A stretch of 10,143 nucleotides of DNA, from the NCBI GenBank assembly GCA_025454275.1, contig JALOOS010000031.1, forward strand, positions 1 to 10,143, in the 5' to 3' direction. Position numbers and translations under genes: made by a program. The notes beneath the pieces are model-generated. The model had not been told where the DNA came from and made no database searches. It saw only the letters and a list, made by a program, of their open reading frames with translations. The stretch's first letter is position 1; the number at the start of each line of letters is the position of its first letter. Origin of the DNA: Desulfobacterales bacterium (GTDB lineage Bacteria; Desulfobacterota; Desulfobacteria; Desulfobacterales; SpSt-501). Below are positions 1-6,160 of the stretch, piece by piece.

Positions 1-512
1 GGAAACTTCTGCTTACGTCCCTTGTTCAGGCAGGATCCATCGCCATTATGGCTTTCAGCCGTGCAAGGCCAGGAACGTGGCAGTTCGTCCCGGTTCGAAT
101 ACACTCCACCGATTTGGCTCCTCGATTGGCTGGTAAACTGACGCTGCGGCAATACTCGTGAGGTGATGCCAATGATACAGACGCGGAGCCCGCTCGCCGA
201 AGAATACCCACACCACCTGCCGACTGCGGAGAGCGGCCTCTAATTGCTGACGTAGTGCCGCCCTGGGAGGCAGCCTGAGCGCTCGCATGTCGATTTACCA
301 CCCGGCGTTCAGGAGGGAACGCCTGCGGGCGGTTGATCTCTTCGAAATGAGTTGGTGCCGGTCCGGAAATGGTGGCTTACGGCCCAGGCCAAGGCCGCAG
401 CGATATCGCCACTGCAGGCGGCGTGAGGCACCGTCGCGGATGGCGACGAGCGCGAGCACGGCATGGACCGTCAGACGCCGTTTCGGGTTGGAAACGAGTT
501 AACCCCTAAGGG
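1..512. other. Intergenic region with no supportable gene
   Basis: I see no convincing gene in this half-kilobase stretch. Short open frames exist on both strands (for example minus-strand 288 to 55 and plus-strand 287 to 502). They are under 95 residues, are Arg/Pro/Ser rich, match no family I recognise and lack a matching ribosome binding site. The region carries several small perfect inverted repeats (304-323, 432-448, 479-496) and ends in the leader of the first gene. It may hold the promoter of the T6SS operon, but I could not pick a convincing -35/-10 pair. The best attempt, TTGGCT at 126-131 with AATACT at 151-156, has a poor 19-base spacer. A sigma-54 site with correctly spaced GG and GC was not found. 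The stretch could also be the decayed end of a neighbouring or mobile gene. Confidence 0.6.
304..323 (+). other. Perfect 7-bp hairpin with AGGAGG loop
   Basis: GGCGTTC (304-310) is exactly complementary to GAACGCC (317-323), and the six-base loop between them reads AGGAGG, a perfect Shine-Dalgarno core. No ATG, GTG or TTG lies at a useful distance after it, so it probably does not start a gene. There is no T-tract, so it is not a typical intrinsic terminator. Function unknown. Confidence 0.4.
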
Positions 513-521
513 GTGGCCATG
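479..521 (+). promoter_or_regulatory. Structured leader and ribosome binding site of the first gene
   Basis: CGTTTC (479-484) pairs perfectly with GAAACG (491-496) around a GGGTTG loop. The loop bases GGGTT (485-489) are also complementary to AACCC (501-505), which would give an H-type pseudoknot. The same C-run, CCCC (503-506), can instead pair with GGGG (510-513), which is the ribosome binding site AAGGGG (508-513) in front of the ATG at 519. The two pairings exclude each other, so the leader could in principle switch translation on or off. The base pairs are seen in the sequence. The switch is inference, and the zero-length first pseudoknot loop and three-base CCCC/GGGG loop are both tight. 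Confidence 0.3.
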
Positions 522-2771
522 GACTCCTTCAGCGACTCTCCCTCACTGCTGGGCCTGCTGCATCCGCAGGGGTCTGAGCTGTTGCTGAAAATCAGGCGGA
601 TCGAGGATCACCCCCCCGGCTCCCGGCCGAATCCGAACCCCTTCCATACCCTGAGTCCCGACAAGGCCTTCACCCGAATCGTTGCGGCCCAATTCCTCAC
701 CCGTGCCGAATCCTCCCTCCGAGAGCTCTTCATCCTCCAACAGTCCGACGATTACCCGGCATCCGTTGCGGCGATCGACCCCTTGACGAATACAGAAATC
801 GAGAAGCGCTGGCAAAATGCAGCCCGGGCCTATCGTGCCCCGGAAGCCTCACGGCGAATCCAAAAGGCACCGATCCTCCTTTCCAACCAGTTTCACCCGA
901 GCGGGAGGCTGGCCGCCTTTCAGGGCCTTTTATTTTGCAGATTCAAAGAGGTTTATTTCCACCCCGTGTGCCCTTTTTGCGGGGGTCTTCTCCAGCTTTG
1001 CACGGATGACGATCTGCTTCGATCGCACGGTTTGGCCCCCTACGGCACCTCCCTCCGGCGTCACCTCCATTGCCTCCAGTGCCTGCCGCACCAGAGCGGA
1101 ACCATTTTTTATGTTTTGTCCCGCTCTGCGGCTCAGCCTGAAAATGTCAGAGACTTTGGAGAATTACGAGACAATTTCAGCAACTTGATTGTCCGCACCC
1201 TCGACACCCCGCCCGATTTCCCCTGCTCCCGATGTGAAGAGCAGGGCAACTGCTTCGGCCCTCTCGGCCTTGCCCGGACACGCATCGTGCCGTTTTCGTT
1301 CTATCCGTTTTTTGCTTTCCTCTTCGAGGCGGACACTCTCCATGCCGCCGACTTTTTGATGCTGCTCTCCGGCGCGTCATGGGAGTCGCTGATCGAGAAT
1401 GCGCGGACTCACAGCTGCGAGGGCCGCGTTCAACACCTGTTGAGCGCCCGGCACGAGCTTCAGGGAAAGGCGATCACCCTCTTTCCGGCCCCATCGGAGC
1501 GCCGATTTCTGGAACTCCTCTATCTGAAGCTCTCCTTCCTCGAACAACTGGTGAACAGCTCCTCGGATCTTCAGCCGGACCCCATGCAAGGTAATGGATT
1601 CCGCCTGGACCACGTGTGGGTGAGGCTGCCGGAGCAACCCGGAGATCTGCCCGGCCTGTGGAATTTCAGCGTCCACCCCATCGGTCTGGGTCTCGACCTC
1701 GAGGGCGAGGAGGAGCTGCCTCCCCTTGCACCGGCCCAATGGTTGTATCACTGCGCGATCCTCTGGTTTTTTACTCTTCTGGTCAATTCGCGGCAGGACA
1801 TGCGCACGGTCCGGTCGGCTCTCGCCCGAAAGCGGGCGGCACGCACCCCCCGGCCGTCCGAAGGGTCGGCCGGGCAACAAGGGGGGGATGACACCGTTTT
1901 CGCACCCGAAAATTTAGAGTGGGAAGCGGCCCGGGCAATTCCCCTTTCGCTTCACCCGCTTTGGGAAAAAGCGCTCTCCTTGGGATTTGATCTCCTCTCC
2001 GCGGCGTTCGCGCCCGAAGCCGCCCGACCCCTCGATGCGACCCGAACGGGGTTGAACAATCTCAAAGATAAAATTTTTTCCGCTCTTTTTACGAGCCCCA
2101 TTCCCTCAGCACCTGCGGAAAACGAAAACCTGCGGATGGCCGCCATTTTGAGCTCCATCGCAGCGGATTGGAATCGCCCCCGGCCGAGCGCACCCGAGGA
2201 GACCCCCACTGTGATTCTGAGACCCGCCGATCCCTCCCTGACGGAGACCCCGGCGTCTCACCCATCCGTCCCTGCGGCGGAATCGGCGGGAATCCTGCCG
2301 GAGACGATCCATTTAAGAGCATCTTCGCCGTTATCGCCGCCCACTCCAGGGTTCGGGAAGACGGCGCCAAGCGCCTCTCTCACCGAAGGGCCGGCTCAAA
2401 CCGAATCCGGCCCGTCCCCAGGCAGAAAAAGCGAGCGATGGGGGGGCGATCTTGTCCTCGAAACCGTGGTTCTTCGATCCGAACCGGCCCCGCCCGGCGC
2501 AGGGTCGCCTGCGGAGGCGCCGCCCGGCATGAGAATGGAATCGGATATGCCCGAGACGGTCATCCTCGGCCGGGGGCATCCCGCCCGCCGCCAACCCGAA
2601 ACGGTGCGGCCCGCCGCTCCGGCCTCAGGGCACCCAAAGGGCCCCTTCGCAGGGAACAGCGCGCCGGCCTCGGGACCCTCATCGGCCGGGCGGAGTCTCC
2701 CGGATCGCCCGGAGGATGCGGACAGACTGGCAGAGACGATCATCCTTCGCCCCGGGAAAAAGGAGAAGTGA
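519..2771 (+). CDS. Cys-rich T6SS-linked protein with Glu-Thr motif tail, unknown family
   Basis: A 750-residue protein I cannot assign to a family. I chose the ATG at 519, five bases after AAGGGG; a GTG at 513 in the same frame overlaps that site. The N-terminal half is folded-looking and has three cysteine clusters: C151-x2-C154, C185-x2-C188 and C236-x2-C239-x5-C245. The first two, 30 residues apart, look like the two knuckles of a zinc ribbon. Residues about 257-285 and 407-422 are hydrophobic, but I do not call clear membrane segments, and there is no signal peptide. From about residue 555 the protein is Pro/Ala/Ser/Gly rich and probably disordered, with repeated E-T-[VI]-x-L motifs ending in a basic tail. 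No kinase motifs are visible. It leads the T6SS operon with only 7 bases to the next gene, so a role in regulation or scaffolding of the T6SS is a reasonable inference. It is less GC-rich at codon third positions than the core genes. Confidence 0.85.
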   Translation: MDSFSDSPSLLGLLHPQGSELLLKIRRIEDHPPGSRPNPNPFHTLSPDKAFTRIVAAQFLTRAESSLRELFILQQSDDYPASVAAIDPLTNTEIEKRWQNAARAYRAPEASRRIQKAPILLSNQFHPSGRLAAFQGLLFCRFKEVYFHPVCPFCGGLLQLCTDDDLLRSHGLAPYGTSLRRHLHCLQCLPHQSGTIFYVLSRSAAQPENVRDFGELRDNFSNLIVRTLDTPPDFPCSRCEEQGNCFGPLGLARTRIVPFSFYPFFAFLFEADTLHAADFLMLLSGASWESLIENARTHSCEGRVQHLLSARHELQGKAITLFPAPSERRFLELLYLKLSFLEQLVNSSSDLQPDPMQGNGFRLDHVWVRLPEQPGDLPGLWNFSVHPIGLGLDLEGEEELPPLAPAQWLYHCAILWFFTLLVNSRQDMRTVRSALARKRAARTPRPSEGSAGQQGGDDTVFAPENLEWEAARAIPLSLHPLWEKALSLGFDLLSAAFAPEAARPLDATRTGLNNLKDKIFSALFTSPIPSAPAENENLRMAAILSSIAADWNRPRPSAPEETPTVILRPADPSLTETPASHPSVPAAESAGILPETIHLRASSPLSPPTPGFGKTAPSASLTEGPAQTESGPSPGRKSERWGGDLVLETVVLRSEPAPPGAGSPAEAPPGMRMESDMPETVILGRGHPARRQPETVRPAAPASGHPKGPFAGNSAPASGPSSAGRSLPDRPEDADRLAETIILRPGKKEK
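2199..2753 (+). repeat. Six degenerate Glu-Thr-Val/Ile-x-Leu motifs in the protein tail
   Basis: Within the disordered tail of the preceding protein the motif recurs as PTVILRP (T564), PETIHLR (T596), LETVVLR (T649), PETVILG (T680), PETVRP (T695, truncated) and AETIILRP (T740). The usual pattern is x-E-T-[VI]-x-L-[RG], separated by 15 to 53 low-complexity residues. The DNA around the copies is not repeated, so the motif appears to be kept at the protein level. FHA domains bind phospho-Thr and often read the residue at +3, which here is usually Leu. Binding by an FHA protein is therefore a plausible but untested role. Confidence 0.7.
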
Positions 2772-2778
2772 GGCGGGC

Positions 2779-3540
2779 ATGGGGTCCTCACACTCAATTT
2801 CGGAAATGGCGGCCGAGATGAGGGCCATCTATCGGCTTGATCCGGAACGGGCCCCGGCGGCAGTCGAAGCCTATCTTCGGAGGCGATTGGCGGACCTGCC
2901 CATCGCGGAACAACTGCTCGTTCTGGAGCGGATCCAAGAGGAATTCGCCTCTCCCGGGGAGGACCGACAACCGGCCCCCGAAGGCGATCGTGATCTGCTA
3001 AGCGAGGTGTTTTCCCTGTTTCTCGGCACGCCCGAGGCGCCCTCGAAGCTGCCCCCGGAGGAGCTTCTCAACCGTTTGGCCGAATCGCTGAACCTGGTCT
3101 TCAGCTCCCTCAACCGCCTGGTCGGAATCATCCAATCCACGCTGATGGGCCGCCGGGGGCCGGATGAGACCATTCGTCATCTGATCCGCGACCACCTGGA
3201 AGGCGAAGACCGCATGAAATACCTGGAACGCTACATCGGGCAGATCGGACAGGCCTTCCTGCTCAGCCAGACGGCTTTTACCGCCTCGGCCGAGACGATC
3301 GTCGGCCGTCTGCTCGCAGAGCTCAGCCCGGAGGCCGTCCAGCGCGAAGAGGCGCACGGCCTGCGGTTTGGGCCCTTGCGCAAAGCCGAGAGCTTCGATC
3401 GGCTCGGCCAGAAGCACGCGCAGTGCCGAGCCTGGCTGGAGTCCGGCCGTTTCAAGGAAGACCTGCTGCGCGAGTTCGAACGCGCCTGCGAGGGCAAACT
3501 CCGCTTTGGAAACGAGAACCACAAAGGAGACGTGCGGTGA
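2779..3540 (+). CDS. FHA-less TagH/Fha C-terminal-domain-like protein
   Basis: A 253-residue, mostly helical, soluble protein. The start is ATG 2779, ten bases after AGGAGAAG; an upstream in-frame ATG at 2716 lies deep in the preceding gene and is unlikely. Residues about 72-240 resemble the C-terminal domain of T6SS FHA proteins (TagH/Fha; Pfam T6SS_FHA_C as I remember it). The matching parts are a helical block with ELLNRLAESLNLVF (95-108), a middle section of type F-x5-AF-x5-AETIVGRLLAELSPE (160-185), then GPLRKAESFDRL (198-209) and a final helix with F-KEDLLREFERACE (225-238). Residues 1-60 are helical and do not show the GR-x-SD-N-x-[IV] signature of an FHA fold. TagH-type proteins normally carry an N-terminal FHA domain and run to 400-600 residues, so this is either a split or a reduced version. 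It overlaps tssJ by four bases (GTGA). The family call rests on pattern resemblance from memory and is moderate. Confidence 0.8.
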   Translation: MGSSHSISEMAAEMRAIYRLDPERAPAAVEAYLRRRLADLPIAEQLLVLERIQEEFASPGEDRQPAPEGDRDLLSEVFSLFLGTPEAPSKLPPEELLNRLAESLNLVFSSLNRLVGIIQSTLMGRRGPDETIRHLIRDHLEGEDRMKYLERYIGQIGQAFLLSQTAFTASAETIVGRLLAELSPEAVQREEAHGLRFGPLRKAESFDRLGQKHAQCRAWLESGRFKEDLLREFERACEGKLRFGNENHKGDVR

Positions 3541-4094
3541 ATCCCAATCTCAAATTACCGGCAGCGTTGCTCATCATCGGCCTGTTTTTCGCCTGTTCCT
3601 CTCCTCCGCCCAAAAGCGGCCCTCCGGGGCCCCAGCCGGAATGGAGCTTTGAAAAGGAGGCCATCCGCCTCTCCTTCCAGGCCGACCGGGAACTCAACCT
3701 CTACGACGGGCTCCGCCACGCGTTGTCGCTCTGCCTCTATCAGCTCAAGGATCCGAACGCCTTCAATCAACTGGCGAGCGATCGCAACGGGCTCTATGTG
3801 CTCCTCGGCTGCGAAACCTTCGACCCCAGCGTCACCAGCTTCCGCCGGATCACCGTGCAGCCCGGCCAGGAACTGGACGTCACCCTCGATCGCGGCCAGG
3901 CATCACGGTACGTCGGGATCGCCGCCGGCTACTACGGGCTGGAGCGGGAAAAAATCACCCGGCTGATCGAGATCCCGGTGGAGGTCAAGAGCACGGGGGT
4001 CATCTTCAAAGACCGCTACGCCGTCCCCGGGGGGCTGAACCTGCGCGTGGTGTTGGGACCCCAGGCGATCGAACGAGTGGAGTCGCTGCGATGA
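3537..4094 (+). CDS. tssJ: Type VI secretion lipoprotein TssJ
   Basis: TssJ is the outer-membrane lipoprotein of the T6SS membrane complex, and its periplasmic beta-sandwich binds the C-terminal part of TssM. The 185-residue product starts at GTG 3537, inside the stop of the preceding gene (GTGA). AAGGAGA (3524-3530) sits six bases upstream. Residues 1-20 form a lipoprotein signal: K6, a hydrophobic core (8-19) and Cys20. The -3 position of the lipobox is Phe (FFAC), which is less usual than Leu. The mature part after a Pro-rich linker has typical TssJ features: LNLYDG and CLYQLKD (67-72), the D-x-N-GLY-VLLGC stretch, RRITVQPGQ (103-111) and RYVGIAAGYYG (124-134). Length is within the usual family range. 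An upstream in-frame ATG (3423) would destroy the signal peptide. The gene overlaps tssK by four bases (ATGA). Confidence 0.95.
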   Translation: MNPNLKLPAALLIIGLFFACSSPPPKSGPPGPQPEWSFEKEAIRLSFQADRELNLYDGLRHALSLCLYQLKDPNAFNQLASDRNGLYVLLGCETFDPSVTSFRRITVQPGQELDVTLDRGQASRYVGIAAGYYGLEREKITRLIEIPVEVKSTGVIFKDRYAVPGGLNLRVVLGPQAIERVESLR

Positions 4095-5482
4095 ACACCG
4101 CCCTGCCGCTCCTGTGGAATCAGGGACTGTTGCTGCAGCCGCATCACTTCCAGCAACAGGAGCTTTTCCTGCAATCGCTGCTCGCGCCGTTCCATGGGCT
4201 CTCGGTCCCTTTTTTCTGGGGGACGGCTTCCCTGGAAGTGCGCGAGGCGGCGCTGGCCAACCGCGTCTTCAGCCTGACCCGGGGCCAGTTCCTCTTCCCG
4301 GACCAGACCCATCTCACCTATCCCGGCAACGCGGTTCTGGAATCACGTTCGTTCGAGGATGCCTGGCCGGAGGGCGATCAGCCCCTGAGGGTTTACCTTG
4401 GGCTCCGGCGCATGAACCTCTCCGGAAACAACGTGACGGTCCTGCCGGCCTTTACCGGTCTGCAGCGGGTGCTTACCCGATTCGCGACCCTGGCCGATGC
4501 GGAACCGGTGGCGGATCTCCACCAGGAGAGCGGCCCGGCCCAGATGCAGCGGCTGCACTATGTGCTCCGGGTGACATGGGAGTCGGAGATCGACCAGCTC
4601 GGCGAATACGTCTTCTGCCCCGTGGCGCAAGTGGAGCGCCAGGGCGACCGCATCGAGCTCTCGCGCCGGTATGCCCCGCCCAGCCTCACCCTCGCGGCCT
4701 CCCCGCTGCTGGCGCGCCTGGTTCAGGAGATCTGGGATCAGCTGGCCTCCCGGGGAAGCCAGCTCGAGTCCTATAAACGCCAGCGCGGGATTCACACTGC
4801 GGAATTCGGCGCACGCGACATGGTCTACCTCCTGGCGCTGCGCTCCCTCAACCGCTACATCCCCCTGCTGCAGCATCTCCTCGAAACCGCCGCCGTGCAT
4901 CCCTGGAGCGTTTACGGCCTGCTGCGGCAGCTGATCGGCGAGCTGAGCACATTTTCGGAAACCGTGACCGCCACGGGGGCCGCGGAAGACACCCCGGGGC
5001 TGCTCGCGGGTTATGACCACCGCAACCTCTACCTCTGCTTCTCCCAGGCCCAGGCGCTGGTGTCGCGGCTGTTGGATGAAATCACGGCCGGGCCTGAATA
5101 CGTCCTTCCGCTGGCATTCGACGGGACCTATTTTGCGGCCGAGCTCCAGCCGGCCATGTTCGAGGGCCACCACCGCTTCTACCTGGTGTGCACCTCCGAC
5201 GCCGAGGCTCCCCAGCTGGTCCAATCCCTCACCGCGATCGCGAAGCTCTCCTCGCGAGAGACGCTGCCGATTTTGATTGCCCGGGCGCTGCCGGGCATCC
5301 GATTGAGCCATCTCGCCCTTCCGCCGCAGGAGCTGCCCCGCAGGGCCCGCTCCGTCTACTTTCAGATCGACCATTTCAGTGAACACTGGGCCCGGGTGCA
5401 GAAGGGCCTCAACCTGGCCCTTTTCTGGGATAGCGCCCCGGAGGACGCCCAGCTGGAGCTGATGATTGTCGGGAGGTCATGA
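4091..5482 (+). CDS. tssK: Type VI secretion baseplate protein TssK
   Basis: TssK is a cytoplasmic trimer that links the T6SS baseplate (TssF/TssG/TssE wedges) to the membrane complex through TssL and TssM. This 463-residue protein opens with the hallmark of the family, LWNQGLLLQPHHFQQQE (8-24), and has the usual length of about 450. Further typical parts are the RYAPPSLTLAASPLL stretch in the middle, the ATGAAEDTPGLLAGYDH linker, and a C-terminal head-domain end with LALFWDSAPEDAQLELMIVG. Start ATG 4091 overlaps the tssJ stop (ATGA) and has GTGGAG (4077-4082) eight bases before it. No missing region or frame break is visible. Confidence 0.97.
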   Translation: MNTALPLLWNQGLLLQPHHFQQQELFLQSLLAPFHGLSVPFFWGTASLEVREAALANRVFSLTRGQFLFPDQTHLTYPGNAVLESRSFEDAWPEGDQPLRVYLGLRRMNLSGNNVTVLPAFTGLQRVLTRFATLADAEPVADLHQESGPAQMQRLHYVLRVTWESEIDQLGEYVFCPVAQVERQGDRIELSRRYAPPSLTLAASPLLARLVQEIWDQLASRGSQLESYKRQRGIHTAEFGARDMVYLLALRSLNRYIPLLQHLLETAAVHPWSVYGLLRQLIGELSTFSETVTATGAAEDTPGLLAGYDHRNLYLCFSQAQALVSRLLDEITAGPEYVLPLAFDGTYFAAELQPAMFEGHHRFYLVCTSDAEAPQLVQSLTAIAKLSSRETLPILIARALPGIRLSHLALPPQELPRRARSVYFQIDHFSEHWARVQKGLNLALFWDSAPEDAQLELMIVGRS

Positions 5483-5485
5483 GAC

Positions 5486-6160
5486 ATGCGCCTGACCGAT
5501 TGCTTCGTTGAACTGGTGGCTTATGTGGCCTATTTCGCCAAAATCGCCGCCGCCAAGCAGCCGGGGTTCGAGCAGGTAAAGGCCGACGTCCAACGGTTGC
5601 TCTCGGAGACCCAGTCCCGGGCCTCCCGTGCGGGCATCTCTTCCGAGGACTACGAGGCGGCGCGGTTTGCGCTGGTCGCGTGGGTCGATGAAACCGTCAT
5701 GAACAGCGCCTGGGCGCATCGCGACAAGTGGAAGCATGACCTCATGCAGCGGCGCTACTACCAGACGGCCGATGCCGGCGAGATTTTCTTCGACCGGCTG
5801 AACGCAATCGGCTTGCATCAACGCGAGCTGCGCGAAGTGTACTATCTTTGCCTCGCCATGGGATTCCAGGGCCGCTACTGCCACGAGGGCGATCACCTGT
5901 TGCTGGAGCAGCTAAAAACCTCCAACCTCAAGCTGCTGACCGGCTCCGCCTTGGGGTTGCCCTCCCTGGAAAAGAGCGAGCTCTTCCCGGAAGCCTACCC
6001 GGCCGGCGACGAGGCACCCGCTGCGCCGGCGGGCGGACGCATGCGGCTCCTCACCCTAGCGGGTCTGATCTTTCCGGTGGCGCTCTTCGCCGGTCTTTAT
6101 CTCATCTACAGCTTCATCCTGAACAGCTATACAGAAGGCCTGCTGAGCAAGGTGCTCTAA
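5486..6160 (+). CDS. tssL: Type VI secretion protein TssL, short DotU/IcmH type
   Basis: TssL is an inner-membrane protein whose cytoplasmic hook domain contacts TssK and TssE; together with TssM and TssJ it forms the T6SS trans-envelope complex. The 224-residue product shows the DotU signatures FALVAWVDETVMNSAW (61-76), the following W82, AGEIFFDRL (97-105) and YYLCLAMGFQGRY (119-131). One C-terminal membrane segment covers about 187-213 and leaves a short periplasmic tail. There is no OmpA-like peptidoglycan-binding extension, so anchoring to the cell wall would need a separate protein not in this window. Start ATG 5486 lies three bases after tssK with GGGAGG (5471-5476) nine bases before it. 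A closer ATG at 5479 is in another frame. Confidence 0.96.
   Translation: MRLTDCFVELVAYVAYFAKIAAAKQPGFEQVKADVQRLLSETQSRASRAGISSEDYEAARFALVAWVDETVMNSAWAHRDKWKHDLMQRRYYQTADAGEIFFDRLNAIGLHQRELREVYYLCLAMGFQGRYCHEGDHLLLEQLKTSNLKLLTGSALGLPSLEKSELFPEAYPAGDEAPAAPAGGRMRLLTLAGLIFPVALFAGLYLIYSFILNSYTEGLLSKVL

Noticed and set aside
92..100. GGTTCGAAT, resembling the T-loop of a tRNA
   Set aside because: The flanking bases CCCGG and ACACT cannot form the T-stem, and no anticodon arm or acceptor stem is present around it.
432..448. Perfect 6-bp inverted repeat CGTCGC/GCGACG with a five-base loop, considered as a terminator
   Set aside because: There is no T-tract after it, and a 6-bp repeat in GC-rich DNA is not rare enough to call a feature on its own.
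287..502. Plus-strand open frame of 71 codons before the first gene
   Set aside because: Arg-rich, low-complexity product with no family resemblance and no spaced ribosome binding site before its ATG.
519..2771. First gene as a Thr kinase of the PpkA type
   Set aside because: No glycine-rich loop, HRD or DFG motif can be found, so the kinase call is unsupported even though the tail suggests a link to Thr phosphorylation.
2716..2778. Earlier ATG (2716) for the TagH-like gene
   Set aside because: It lies 56 bases inside the previous gene and adds a basic, unstructured leader; ATG 2779 has AGGAGAAG at a suitable distance and a normal 7-base gap.
4343..5386. Minus-strand open frame of 347 codons opposite tssK
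   Set aside because: Fully covered by tssK, with no family resemblance and no separate ribosome binding site.
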